Under the pieces are notes generated by a model. The model had not been told where the DNA came from, searched no databases, and worked only from the letters and a program-made list of their open reading frames with translations. The position numbers and the translations under genes are program-made. Below, one piece after another: positions 8,771 to 17,931 of a DNA stretch of 64,000 nucleotides. Source of the DNA: Halanaerobium praevalens DSM 2228. Lineage in GTDB: Bacteria > Bacillota > Halanaerobiia > Halanaerobiales > Halanaerobiaceae. The DNA lies in assembly GCF_000165465.1 (NCBI RefSeq), contig NC_017455.1, forward strand, positions 2,046,001-2,110,000, in the 5' to 3' direction. The first letter of the stretch is position 1. The number at the start of each line of letters is the position of its first letter.

Positions 8771-8878
8771 ACACCATTTAATTAGTCTTTAAGCTATTTA
8801 ACCAGATTATCTGGCTTTAACTCTTTTTTACTCTATCTTTTAGCTTTATTTGATTTTTTATTTTAATTTTAAATGAAT

Positions 8879-8909
8879 TGCATAAAAAAAGACTCAAACT
8901 AAGTTTAAA
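8879..8909 (-). repeat. 31-bp direct repeat, copy 1 (MCP 3' end, terminator-like)
   Basis: This stretch is identical over 31 bases to 10770-10800. On the minus strand it reads from the MCP stop codon through AAACTTAGTTT and GAGTC into seven T. It probably acts as the MCP terminator, and it overlaps the TAA stop at 8905-8907. Confidence 0.75.
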
Positions 8910-10611
8910 TATTAAATTTTTTAACCATTTCTCCTAACTTCCTAGCTGAATCAGCTAAATCTTCAGCCGACTCCGCTATAATCTTTGTTGAAGTTGACTG
9001 TTCATTACTAGCTGCTGCTACTGCTTCTGCATTTTGAGCTGCTTCTTCACTAACTAAAGCAACTTCTTTTACAGCTGATCTAACAAGTTCACTATTAGTA
9101 TCCATACTTTTACTTTGGTGCTCAATCTCTGCTATTAATTTTTCTAACTTGGCTGCTGTTTGAATAATCTTCTTAAAAACAAAAGCAGTATCTTTAATTT
9201 CAACTACACTTTTTTCAACTTTCTCTTCATTTTTTTCCATTTCAGAAACTGTATTTTTAACATCTTTTTGAATAGAAGTTATCAATTTAGAAATATCCTC
9301 AGTAGCAGCTGTAGACTGTTCAGCTAATCCTCTGATTTCATCTGCTACAACTGAAAATCCTCGACCCGCTTCTCCAGCCCGTGCTGCCTCAATTGCAGCA
9401 TTAAGAGCTAAAAGATTAGTCTGCTCAGAAATATTACTAATTAAATTCACTATTTCGCTAATTTTTTGGGAAGATTTCCCTAAAGAATCAATAACTTTTG
9501 ATGTTTCTCTAGTGTTTTCACTTACCTCTTTAAAACTATTTTCTGAATTTTTCAAAGAACTATTACCACTTTTAATCTGCTCCATTACTGTTTTAGATTG
9601 TGCTGCCATCTGCTCAGAATTAGCTGAAATTTGATCAATACCTTCAGTTAGTGTATCAATAATAGAAGCAGTTTCTTCTATTTGAGCCGACTGTTCTTCA
9701 GCTCCCGAAGCAATTTGTTGAATTGAATCTCCAACCTGATCTGCAGAGGCTGCTAGCTCTTCTCCAGTTGCAGTTAATTCCTGACTAGAATCGCTTAAAT
9801 CTTCTACTGTATTATCAATACCACTAATTAAGTTTTGTAAACTGGACCTCATTTTAGCAAATGCCTGGGCCAGTTTTCCCACTTCATCCCTTTTATTAAG
9901 ATAAGAATCTTCAATTTCAATATTTAAATTACCAGCTGCAATCTCAACTGCATAATTACTCAAATCATTAATTGGCTTAGTCACTTTAGCAATAAAAATA
10001 AAAATCAGTAAAGCTAAAATAATTCCAACCATTAAAGTTGATAACGCTGTACTAGTAGTAATTCCATTAACCATCCCTTTAACAAAGGCCATAGAAGTAC
10101 CCACATACCAGATTCCAACTATTTCTCCCTCTTGATCACGCAAAGGTTGATAAGCAGTTTGATATAAATGTCCAACTACATTTGCTTCTCCAAAAAACTT
10201 TTGGCCTGATCTTAATACAGTTTCTTTAACTGGGCCAGACACTCTAGTTCCCACTGCTCTTTTACCAGAGTCCATTACATTTGTAGCAACTCTTTTATCT
10301 CCTGCAAAAATAGTAACAGTATTTCCCTGAGTCAACCTCCCTATTTTATCTACCAGCTGATAATTTTCATTCATTAGGGTTTGACCTTTATAAAGCTGAT
10401 CCCCTTCTAGTCTCCAATCTCCGGGATACTGCTGATCTATTATCTCATAGCCAGTAGCTAAATCAGCCCTAGCTTTAGTTAGAGCAGCCTTTTTTGCTTC
10501 TAAATTTGAGACATCTCTAACCCGCCAAACTACTACACCTGTCATGAGAACAATCCCCAGCATCACTATTAACAACAACTTAAATTTAATTGACATTTCT
10601 TTAACTTTCAT
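8905..10611 (-). CDS. Methyl-accepting chemotaxis protein with a single-Cache-type sensor domain
   Basis: This 568-residue receptor has an N-terminal membrane helix (about 10-30) and a periplasmic Cache-type domain (about 35-185) with [18 protein letters not shown] and GSGK-free ligand-pocket segments. A second membrane helix (about 190-212), a HAMP linker (about 213-265) and a methyl-accepting signalling domain follow. The signalling tip contains [20 protein letters not shown] and [18 protein letters not shown], which contact CheA and CheW. The sensed ligand cannot be read from sequence. A sigma-28-type promoter lies about 40 bases upstream, and cheV is the next gene upstream. No C-terminal CheR-tethering pentapeptide is present. 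Confidence 0.95.
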   Translation of the reverse strand: MKVKEMSIKFKLLLIVMLGIVLMTGVVVWRVRDVSNLEAKKAALTKARADLATGYEIIDQQYPGDWRLEGDQLYKGQTLMNENYQLVDKIGRLTQGNTVTIFAGDKRVATNVMDSGKRAVGTRVSGPVKETVLRSGQKFFGEANVVGHLYQTAYQPLRDQEGEIVGIWYVGTSMAFVKGMVNGITTSTALSTLMVGIILALLIFIFIAKVTKPINDLSNYAVEIAAGNLNIEIEDSYLNKRDEVGKLAQAFAKMRSSLQNLISGIDNTVEDLSDSSQELTATGEELAASADQVGDSIQQIASGAEEQSAQIEETASIIDTLTEGIDQISANSEQMAAQSKTVMEQIKSGNSSLKNSENSFKEVSENTRETSKVIDSLGKSSQKISEIVNLISNISEQTNLLALNAAIEAARAGEAGRGFSVVADEIRGLAEQSTAATEDISKLITSIQKDVKNTVSEMEKNEEKVEKSVVEIKDTAFVFKKIIQTAAKLEKLIAEIEHQSKSMDTNSELVRSAVKEVALVSEEAAQNAEAVAAASNEQSTSTKIIAESAEDLADSARKLGEMVKKFNI

Positions 10612-10652
10612 CTAATTCCTCCCCAAATAAATATTTTTAATTATTATTTATA

Positions 10653-10679
10653 TTATCGTCAGACTCCCTATTTATTTGA
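10653..10679 (-). promoter_or_regulatory. Sigma-28-type promoter upstream of the MCP gene
   Basis: The minus strand reads TCAA-N15-GACGATAA. It aligns base for base in layout with the promoter of flgM: the same spacing, the same CTGACGATA core, and a matching AAATAAAT block just after the -35. Confidence 0.68.
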
Positions 10680-10769
10680 ACTAAGAACTAGAGTTATATT
10701 GACTCTCAGTCAGTTTGTGAGCTAATTAACTTGCTTAGGCTTAAACATCTAACTCATTTACTAATTTTC

Positions 10770-10800
10770 TGCATAAAAAAAGACTCAAACTAAGTTTAAA
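10770..10800 (-). repeat. 31-bp direct repeat, copy 2 (downstream of cheV)
   Basis: A perfect copy of 8879-8909, here forming the downstream half of the cheV terminator. The pair brackets the MCP gene, which suggests that the receptor was inserted or duplicated between the two copies. Confidence 0.75.
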
Positions 10801-10820
10801 CTTCTCACTTAATTTAAGTC
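10775..10820 (-). terminator. Terminator after cheV
   Basis: On the minus strand GACTTAAA (10820-10813) pairs with TTTGAGTC (10789-10782), with one G-U pair, and is followed by seven T. Confidence 0.65.
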
Positions 10821-10861
10821 TTATTCTAAATTTAATCTTATTTTAGTTTTTAAAATAGATA

Positions 10862-11812
10862 TTAATAATCAGCAACTGGTTTAGTAGATTTTACTAACTG
10901 GTCTACTACCCCCACCAATTTATCTAACTCTGGTTTAGTAATTTGAGCATCCGCTCCCACATCTTTACCCTTATGCAGTAAATCTTCTGTAATTAAAGAT
11001 GAGAAAATAACAGTCGGCAGCTGCCTTAAATAACGATCTTCATGAATTTTCCTAATCAAAGTATGACCATCCATATTTGGCATTTCAATATCAGTAATAA
11101 TTCCCTGAACATGGTCTAAAATACTATCGTCAGGAAACTCCTCTTTAATCTCCTGTAAATGATCATATAATTTTTGACCGTCACTAAAGATTTTAAAGTC
11201 TTCATAGCCAGCCTCTACTAAAGTATCTTTAATCATGTTTCGAGTTGTAGGAGAATCATCTGCTAAAGCAAGTGTCTTAGTTTTTCTCCTTGCTCTAACT
11301 TCTGCCGAAGCCTCAGGTTTAACATTAACTTGGTTACCAAGCTCAGGTTGTAGATCTTCTAATATTTTTTCGAAATTTAAAAAGTTAATCAAATCTTTGT
11401 TTTCAGACTTAATAACACCATTAATTAGCTCACCCATCATTCTATCTGGCGGCTGAATGTCATCCCAACCGATTCTATCGATACCTACTACATTATCAAC
11501 TGCAAACAATATTTTAGTTGCATTAAATTCCGCCAAAATAGCCATTACAATTCCTTCATTCTCAATTAGCTCTGAATTTAAATAAGAACTCAAATTGACA
11601 ATCATGATTACTTCTCCCCGAATATTAGTCATACCAAGGATTACATCTGATTTTTCAGGCAGTTTTTTAATATCTCCTTTTTCCACTCGCAAAATTTCTC
11701 TGACTTTAAGTACATTAATAGCATATGAACTATCATCAACTATAAATTTTAATATTTCTAGTTCCCCAGTCCCACTTTCCAGCAATATATCTTGCTTTTT
11801 AGTTTTAGCCAT
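10862..11812 (-). CDS. cheV: Chemotaxis adaptor CheV (CheW domain plus receiver)
   Basis: This 316-residue protein joins an N-terminal CheW-like domain (about 15-160; MTNIRGEVIMIVNLSSYL) to a C-terminal receiver domain (about 180-310). The receiver has the acidic pocket LALADDSPTTRN, the phospho-acceptor aspartate in GIITDIEMPNMDG, and the lysine in ITKPEL. CheV couples receptors to CheA, and its phosphorylation aids adaptation. It stands alone between an MCP and a divergent c-di-GMP gene. A GGGGG ribosome site precedes the ATG. I see no convincing sigma-28 promoter upstream. Confidence 0.95.
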   Translation of the reverse strand: MAKTKKQDILLESGTGELEILKFIVDDSSYAINVLKVREILRVEKGDIKKLPEKSDVILGMTNIRGEVIMIVNLSSYLNSELIENEGIVMAILAEFNATKILFAVDNVVGIDRIGWDDIQPPDRMMGELINGVIKSENKDLINFLNFEKILEDLQPELGNQVNVKPEASAEVRARRKTKTLALADDSPTTRNMIKDTLVEAGYEDFKIFSDGQKLYDHLQEIKEEFPDDSILDHVQGIITDIEMPNMDGHTLIRKIHEDRYLRQLPTVIFSSLITEDLLHKGKDVGADAQITKPELDKLVGVVDQLVKSTKPVADY

Positions 11813-11939
11813 AATTTACCCCCTCTAACTCGATAATTTAGTTATTATTATCATTATATAATAAATTGACTGAATTTAACAGCTTTTGCTAAAAAAAATT
11901 CTGAACTTTCTTTTTGAGTAGATTTTAATCTAGTTAAAT

Positions 11940-11969
11940 TTGTAACTTAAAGCCAGAAGATGTTATAAT
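11940..11969 (+). promoter_or_regulatory. Sigma-A-type promoter of the GGDEF/EAL gene
   Basis: TTGTAA-N18-TATAAT ends 44 bases before the start codon at 12014. The -10 is perfect; the -35 is moderate and the spacer is one base long. Confidence 0.6.
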
Positions 11970-12013
11970 TAATTAAAGTAATAAAATAAAATAAAGCAGG
12001 TGTCCATCAAAAT

Positions 12014-14362
12014 ATGAAAAACATCAATTTCCGCAATAAGATACTCAGTTTACCTCTTTTAATAATTGTAATTTTTACTTTAGCAATCATAATTAGTATT
12101 ACTAATAGTTTTAATAGTATTTTAGAAGAAATTATTTTTGAAAATCAAACTAATAATATAGCTCAAAAATCAGAATTAACTGCCCACTGGCTGGAAGAAA
12201 AAAAATCGGATTTAAAAATTTATGCAAATACAAAAGTAATCCAAAATGGAAGCTGGCCAGAAAAAATAAATTATCTACAGCAAGAACTACATAAAAGAGG
12301 CTCTAATTACTTTTTCTTTTTTATAGCCGATAAAAATGGCAATTATAGTACAACCTTAAAAAAAGATGCAGGCAATATTGGTAATCGAGCTTATTTTGAA
12401 CAAGTTCTAAATGGAAAAACTATTGTTTCAGATCCAGTAGTTTCTAAATCAACCAAAAGACCGATTATAGTAATTGCTTCTTCAATTAAAGGAGATAATC
12501 TTTCCTTACTAGGAGCCAGCATAGAAATTAAAGATTTATCCAAAAATATTAATCGCTATACCAACTCTGAAGAAGGTATCTATTCTTTTTTAATTAATGA
12601 AGAAGGAAAGTTAATAGCTCATCCTAAGCAAAATATTTCAGATAGACAGCCATTTTATAATATTGACAATTTTTTAGTCAATGAATATGATTTCACTACC
12701 CAAATTAAGGCTAAAAAACAAGGCACTTTAACTTTTACAGAAAAAAATAATAAAAAGCATGCCTTTTATCACAGTATACCAGGCACTAACAATTGGAAAA
12801 TAGTAACTATTATCCCTCAAAGTTATTTACAAAAATCAATTAATAAAGTTAATAAAATTATAATAATTATTTCAATTATTACCATTCTGATTGCTATTAT
12901 TTTAAGTATCTTAATTTCAAATAATATTGCAAGACCAATTACTCAACTTAAAAACACTTTTCAAAAAGGAGCAGCTGGAAATTTAAATGTCCGCTCTCAG
13001 ATCAATAGTAATGATGAACTAGGAGAAGCTGCAGCTAGCTTTAATAAAATGATGGAAGTAATTAAGGATTTAAGTTATAATGATGCTTTAACTGGTTTAC
13101 CAAATATAAATATTTTTAAAAAAGAATTAAATAAATATCTCAGCCAACTCAAAAATGAAAAACTTTACCTTTGTGCTATCGGAATTGATGATTTTAAATC
13201 GATTAATGATAGTTTTGGGCATGATATAGGTAATAAAATTTTAAAAAAATTAGCTCAAAGATTGACTAATCAATTAGAAGCTGAATATTTGGTGAGTCGA
13301 GTTGGTGATGAATTTTATTTTTACCTAACAGCAGATCATTTAGCTAAAAAAGCAGAAATCAGAAATCGTCTAAATGAAATTTTAGAAGTGATTAATAATA
13401 ATTATTTTATAGAAAATAATATAATTTATCTCAAATCAAGTTTAGGAGTTTCAATTTATCCTGATGATCACCAAAATATTGATATTTTAATTAAAAATTC
13501 TAGTTTAGCCATGCATGCTGTTAAAAAAAGTAGTTCTAATAAATTAGCTTTTTATTCACTTAATATTGACCGCAGTATTTCTGAAAAAAAGAGATTGGAA
13601 AACCAACTAGCAACTGCTTTGGAAAGAGATGAATTCCTCCTCTATTATCAAGGCTTTAATGCTGGAAAAGAGGGTGAGCGAGTTGGCTTTGAAACTTTGA
13701 TTCGCTGGGATCATCCGCAAAAAGGATTAATCTCACCTGGAGTTTTTATTCCTCTGGCAGAAGAAAATGGTTTTATTAAAGAAATTGGGAACTGGGTTTT
13801 AGAAAAAGGCTGTCAGGATCTATACAAATTAAATCAAAAATTTAAGAGTGATTATTATCTTTCAGTTAATATCAGCCCCGAACAATTTATTGACCGTGAT
13901 TTTCTAAAAACAGTCCAAAATGTCTTAAAAAAGACGGGGGTAAAGCCCAAAAATCTAGAACTAGAAATAACAGAGAGAACAACTGTGGAAAATATTGGCT
14001 ACACAATAGAAGTTTTAGACAAATTAAATAGTCTTGGAGTTAAAACTGCTATTGATGATTTTGGTACTGGCTATTCATCTTTAAATTATATTAAAGAATT
14101 TAAAATTCACACTCTAAAAATTGATAAATCATTTATTGATTATTTTATTAATAATGCCAATAATCGGGCCATCGTAAAATCCATTATCAATTTAGCCCAT
14201 AATTTAAATTTAAGAGTTGTAGCTGAAGGTGTTGAAACTAAAAAGCAGGCAGAAAAACTTAATCAAGCTGGCTGTGACATCATTCAGGGTTATTATTATA
14301 GTTATCCTTCCCCATTAGAAGATGTGATTAAAGAATTAGAAAAAAAAGCTGCTGACAATTAA
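12014..14362 (+). CDS. Membrane c-di-GMP phosphodiesterase: dCache-HAMP-degenerate GGDEF-EAL
   Basis: This 782-residue protein has a membrane helix (about 10-32), an extracytoplasmic Cache-type sensor (about 35-275), a second membrane helix (about 280-302), HAMP (about 303-355), GGDEF (about 360-520) and EAL (about 530-775) domains. The GGDEF signature is degenerate: it reads RVGDEF, losing one of the two glycines, so cyclase activity is doubtful. The EAL domain keeps its key motifs: FETLIRW, NISPEQF, LEITERT, IDDFGTGYSSL, LKIDKSF, AEGVET and QGYYYS. It therefore probably degrades c-di-GMP, with the GGDEF part regulatory. This would favour motility, which fits the neighbouring flagellar genes. 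Domain calls are strong; enzymatic direction is inference. Confidence 0.92.
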   Translation: MKNINFRNKILSLPLLIIVIFTLAIIISITNSFNSILEEIIFENQTNNIAQKSELTAHWLEEKKSDLKIYANTKVIQNGSWPEKINYLQQELHKRGSNYFFFFIADKNGNYSTTLKKDAGNIGNRAYFEQVLNGKTIVSDPVVSKSTKRPIIVIASSIKGDNLSLLGASIEIKDLSKNINRYTNSEEGIYSFLINEEGKLIAHPKQNISDRQPFYNIDNFLVNEYDFTTQIKAKKQGTLTFTEKNNKKHAFYHSIPGTNNWKIVTIIPQSYLQKSINKVNKIIIIISIITILIAIILSILISNNIARPITQLKNTFQKGAAGNLNVRSQINSNDELGEAAASFNKMMEVIKDLSYNDALTGLPNINIFKKELNKYLSQLKNEKLYLCAIGIDDFKSINDSFGHDIGNKILKKLAQRLTNQLEAEYLVSRVGDEFYFYLTADHLAKKAEIRNRLNEILEVINNNYFIENNIIYLKSSLGVSIYPDDHQNIDILIKNSSLAMHAVKKSSSNKLAFYSLNIDRSISEKKRLENQLATALERDEFLLYYQGFNAGKEGERVGFETLIRWDHPQKGLISPGVFIPLAEENGFIKEIGNWVLEKGCQDLYKLNQKFKSDYYLSVNISPEQFIDRDFLKTVQNVLKKTGVKPKNLELEITERTTVENIGYTIEVLDKLNSLGVKTAIDDFGTGYSSLNYIKEFKIHTLKIDKSFIDYFINNANNRAIVKSIINLAHNLNLRVVAEGVETKKQAEKLNQAGCDIIQGYYYSYPSPLEDVIKELEKKAADN

Positions 14363-14377
14363 GTCGGCAGCTTTTTT
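14346..14377 (+). terminator. Terminator after the GGDEF/EAL gene
   Basis: AAGCTGCTGAC pairs with GTCGGCAGCTT (one G-U pair) and is followed by TTTT. The stem overlaps the stop codon at 14360-14362. Confidence 0.88.
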
Positions 14378-14409
14378 AGCTTTAACTAAACTTAAAGCAA
14401 AATTCAATT

Positions 14410-15096
14410 TTAACTTTGTTCCTTTTCAAAAACACTTAAAATACTATTCCAAGCTGCCTTAATATGTGCTTCGGCAGACAAGCGAGCCTCTTGGGCCTCA
14501 CCATTAATTATAGCAGCTGCCAGCTCTTTATGTTCTGCTAAAAACTCCTCCATTCTACCTGCCCGCGAAAAACTACTGCGGCGAAAACGAGTTGCCTGTT
14601 CAAAGAGGGTATCTAAAAATTTAGCTAACCATTTGTTTTGAGCAGCTTCTTTAATTATTCGATGAAAAGCAATATCAACTCTAATACAGCCCCTTTGATC
14701 ATTACTTTCAATACAATTTTCAATCTCTTGAATATAATTTTTTAACATTTTTCGCTGTTCTTGATCAATGTTTTTAGCAGCTAGATAAGCGGCTAATCCT
14801 TCCAGTTCAACCCGGATTTGAAAAATATCATCAATTTCTTTTTTAGTTTCTATTCCAGCTATAAAGACCCCCTGCTGAGGAATAATATTAATTAATTCTT
14901 CTTGTTCTAACATGCGGAAAGCTTCTCTGACTGGGGTCCGACTAACACTTAGTTCAGAAGCAATTTCCATCTCAGTTATTTTTTCTCCAATCATTAGTTC
15001 TCCTTTTAAAATAGCCTCTCTTAAAACTTTATAGACTTGTTTACGCAGTGGTTCATAACTATAAGAATCAATTGCATTTAAATTAAATTTACTCAT
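14410..15096 (-). CDS. GntR-family (FadR/FCD subfamily) transcriptional regulator
   Basis: This 228-residue regulator has an N-terminal winged helix (about 15-80; GELMIGEKITEMEIASELSV followed by SRTPVREAFRMLEQEELI) and a C-terminal FCD all-helical ligand domain (about 90-220). The likely metal-binding residues are in RVDIAFHRII and AEHKELAAAI, followed by AHI. FCD regulators usually bind organic acids or sugar acids. It is the last gene of the sugar operon, 22 bases after galT, so it probably controls that operon. The effector is unknown. Confidence 0.9.
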   Translation of the reverse strand: MSKFNLNAIDSYSYEPLRKQVYKVLREAILKGELMIGEKITEMEIASELSVSRTPVREAFRMLEQEELINIIPQQGVFIAGIETKKEIDDIFQIRVELEGLAAYLAAKNIDQEQRKMLKNYIQEIENCIESNDQRGCIRVDIAFHRIIKEAAQNKWLAKFLDTLFEQATRFRRSSFSRAGRMEEFLAEHKELAAAIINGEAQEARLSAEAHIKAAWNSILSVFEKEQS

Positions 15097-15118
15097 ACTT
15101 TTAACCCACTTCCTAAAA

Positions 15119-16684
15119 TTAAAACTTTATCAACTCAATCCCAACACTTTTTAAAAAAGAATTAAAACCTTTAAAGCCCTGCTCAGTATTTTTATAAACT
15201 CCAGCTGCTTCCAAAACCTGACTAAACTTATTTGCAACTTCATATTCTAAAACTGCAGCTGCTTTTTTAGCTTCTAAATCAGATCCATATTTTTCTTTCA
15301 ATTCCAAAATCCAATCCAGATGTTTAACTAAACCTTTTTGCTTTTTTAAATCTTTTAAGTTTAAATTGCCACTTAAATAAGCTGAAATTTGCTCTAATTC
15401 TGTTTTTAATCTCCCTGGTAAAATTGCTCTCCCCATCACTTCAATTAAACCAATATTTTCTTTTTTAATATGATGTAATTCAGAATGAGGATGAAAAATT
15501 CCGGCTGGATATTCTTTGCTTTTACGATTATTTCTTAAAACTAAATCAAGTTCATATAAGCCGGTTTTTTTGCGGGCAATCGGAGTAATTGTATTATGAT
15601 CAATTTTAACTCCTTCACCTTTAGAATAAGCTAAAATATCAAGTTCAGGTGCAGAATATTGACGCCAATTATCTAAAATTTTAACAGCTAAGTTTATAAT
15701 ATCTTCCCGAACTTCAGCTTTTAATCTAATTACAGATAAAGGCCACTTGATTTTGCTGATTTCTACTTCTGGAAAAGCTGGATGTTCATATTTTTGCTCT
15801 GTTTCAGCTTCTTCCATCGGGAAAATATGGCGGCCGCCTTGATAATGATCATGATTTAAAATTGAACCTCCAACTAAAGGTAAATCTGCATTAGAACCAA
15901 TAAAATAATGTGGAATCTGATCAATAAAATCTAATAAAACTGCAAAAGTTTGTTTATTAATCTGCATTGGAATATGCTTTTTATGAAAAACAATACAGTG
16001 TTCATTATAATAAACATAAGGAGAATACTGCAAAAACCAATCTTCATTTTGCAATTTTAAAGGAATTACGCGATGATTTTGACGAGCTGGATGATTTAAG
16101 CTCCCTTGATAACCTATATTTTCTAAACAAAGATAACACTTAGGATAATTAAGCTGCTTTTCTTTTTTAGCTTTTGCTATTTCGGCTGGATCTTTTTCTG
16201 GTTTAGAAAGATTAATAGTAATTTCAAGCTGACCGTAATCACTATCTGCTTTCCAATTAAGGTCTTTTTTTACTCGGGCTTGGCGGATATAATTACTTGC
16301 CTTAGCAAAATTATAATATTGATCTGTAGCCCTTTTAATTCCTTCTTGGGCAGCAGTCTCATAAAATCGACTGCTGATTTCTGATTCTCTAGGAGTTAAA
16401 GCTCCCATGATTTTAGTATCTAAAAGATCTCTTTCACTTATCTGATTATTAATCAATTTTTTTTCTACAGCAAAATCTAATAATTGATCTAATAAAGGCT
16501 GTGGTTCAGATGGAATTTCCAAATTTTTTTCAGCTTCACCAAGATAATTAGGAGCAGCTTCTATCTCTAAAATCTCTCTAATTTGATTCCGAGCTGCAAC
16601 TTTATCCCACTCACCTAATAAATCCTTTTGCTCACCATAAACTAATAATTTTTCAATTACTTGATTTATTTTATCAACTTTCAA
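15119..16684 (-). CDS. galT: UDP-glucose--hexose-1-phosphate uridylyltransferase, Firmicute type
   Basis: This 521-residue protein belongs to the long GalT family of Firmicutes. It exchanges UMP between UDP-glucose and galactose-1-phosphate in the Leloir pathway. Visible motifs are VVNP-equivalent CYLCLENIGYQGSLNHPARQ and the active-site stretch GGSILNHDHYQGGRH near residue 285. The start is taken as the TTG at 16684, seven bases after GGAGGG; a TTG 18 bases upstream precedes that ribosome site and is unlikely. No galK or galE is in the window. Its place after a sugar transporter and an oxidoreductase suggests use of a galactoside. Confidence 0.92.
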   Translation of the reverse strand: MKVDKINQVIEKLLVYGEQKDLLGEWDKVAARNQIREILEIEAAPNYLGEAEKNLEIPSEPQPLLDQLLDFAVEKKLINNQISERDLLDTKIMGALTPRESEISSRFYETAAQEGIKRATDQYYNFAKASNYIRQARVKKDLNWKADSDYGQLEITINLSKPEKDPAEIAKAKKEKQLNYPKCYLCLENIGYQGSLNHPARQNHRVIPLKLQNEDWFLQYSPYVYYNEHCIVFHKKHIPMQINKQTFAVLLDFIDQIPHYFIGSNADLPLVGGSILNHDHYQGGRHIFPMEEAETEQKYEHPAFPEVEISKIKWPLSVIRLKAEVREDIINLAVKILDNWRQYSAPELDILAYSKGEGVKIDHNTITPIARKKTGLYELDLVLRNNRKSKEYPAGIFHPHSELHHIKKENIGLIEVMGRAILPGRLKTELEQISAYLSGNLNLKDLKKQKGLVKHLDWILELKEKYGSDLEAKKAAAVLEYEVANKFSQVLEAAGVYKNTEQGFKGFNSFLKSVGIELIKF

Positions 16685-16796
16685 AATTAGCCCTCCTGTC
16701 AATATTAGCTAAGATATTTTAATTAAATTACAAATCAACTATTATTGTATTTGATTTAGCAGCAAAAATCCAGTCAAGAGCCTAATTAAATAAATT

Positions 16797-17789
16797 TTAA
16801 ATTTTTATAACCTTTGCTAAAGCTGCTGACTCTCGCAAAGCATCCATTACTTTTAAATTAGCAAAGCTTTCGTTTTCTACTTTTAGCGGCAGCTCTTCCT
16901 GCTTAAGTACTGCGCGAGTAAAAGCTTCAATTTCTAATTGATATTGGGGGCCAGTCTCTAGCTTAATTTTTTCTTCTTGGCCAGCTTTTTTTAATAAATA
17001 GTAATTTTCAGCTTTCCAATCAAAAAAATCTGGAAACTCAATTATTCCTTTAGTCCCAATTAAGCTTAAATCTTTTTTAGGGTACGAATTCAAACTATAA
17101 TAAATACTAGCAAAACGACCGCCTTCAAAAAATAGGGTCCCGCTTCCACTTAAATCCACACCAGCTGCTGTCTTCTGCTCAAAAAAATTAGCTACCCTAG
17201 TTGGCATCTCTCCCATTAAATACCGCGAAATATTAACTGTATAGCAGCCAATATCATTTAAAGCACCGCCATCTAAATCGGGATTAAGTCTAATCTCATT
17301 TTGACGGTCACTAATATCAAAAGCAAAATCAGCCTGAATTTCTTTTAACTGACCAATCTCACCTTTGTCAACAGTCTTTTTAAGCTCTATTACAAAAGGC
17401 TGAAAGCGATACATAAAGGCTTCCATTAATTTAACTTGATTTTTTTTAGCTGCTCTTAACATCTCTGCTGCCTCTTTTATATTTTTTCCCGAAAGAGGTT
17501 TTTCACATAAAATATGTTTACCAGCGGCAGCTGCTTTTAAAACCCATTTTTTGTGTAAACTATTTGGAAGCGGGATATAAACTGCTTCAACTTCAGGATC
17601 TGCCAAAAGCTTGTCATAAGCTGAATAAGCTTTTTCTGCTCCAAACTTTTTGGCAAACTCAATTGCTTTATCTGAATTTCTACTCGCCACTGCCCACAAC
17701 TTCGAATTATCTGCTTTTTTAATAGCTGGAATCACAGCTTTGCGGGCAATATTAGCACAACCTAAAATTCCCCAATTTATTTTTTGCAT
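16797..17789 (-). CDS. Gfo/Idh/MocA family NAD(P)-dependent sugar oxidoreductase
   Basis: This 330-residue enzyme has an N-terminal Rossmann fold (WGILGCANIARKAVIPAI), the family EKP motif in ILCEKPLSG, and a C-terminal alpha/beta domain with the conserved GGGALNDIG-like stretch DLDGGALNDIGCYTVN. Members oxidise or epimerise sugars and cyclitols; the substrate cannot be assigned. The ATG at 17789 is used because AAAGGAG lies eight bases upstream; a GTG three codons earlier is too close. It lies between the permeases and galT, separated from the permease by hairpins. Confidence 0.9.
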   Translation of the reverse strand: MQKINWGILGCANIARKAVIPAIKKADNSKLWAVASRNSDKAIEFAKKFGAEKAYSAYDKLLADPEVEAVYIPLPNSLHKKWVLKAAAAGKHILCEKPLSGKNIKEAAEMLRAAKKNQVKLMEAFMYRFQPFVIELKKTVDKGEIGQLKEIQADFAFDISDRQNEIRLNPDLDGGALNDIGCYTVNISRYLMGEMPTRVANFFEQKTAAGVDLSGSGTLFFEGGRFASIYYSLNSYPKKDLSLIGTKGIIEFPDFFDWKAENYYLLKKAGQEEKIKLETGPQYQLEIEAFTRAVLKQEELPLKVENESFANLKVMDALRESAALAKVIKI

Positions 17790-17846
17790 CTGATTCACTC
17801 CTTTTTTTCTTATTTTAATTGTTTAAATTAATTTTAATGAAGAAAT

Positions 17847-17894
17847 CAAAAAAATTCAAGCAGACTAAAACTCAGCCTGCTTAAGACTGAGTTT
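17847..17894 (-). terminator. Overlapping alternative hairpins between the permease and the oxidoreductase
   Basis: On the minus strand AAACTCAG (17894-17887) can pair with CTGAGTTT (17875-17868). Alternatively AAGCAG (17882-17877) pairs with CTGCTT (17863-17858), followed by a T-rich run. The two stems overlap, so they exclude each other, and the second resembles a terminator. This could set the ratio of transporter to downstream enzymes. Confidence 0.45.
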
Positions 17895-17931
17895 ATCAAA
17901 ATAAAACTAAAATTCTACTAGCTGCTAAATA

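Noticed and set aside
8596-8781. Plus-strand open frame opposite flgM
   Set aside because: It is antisense to flgM and its promoter, has no ribosome site, and has a composition explained by the complementary strand; the same applies to the other short frames opposite well-supported genes.
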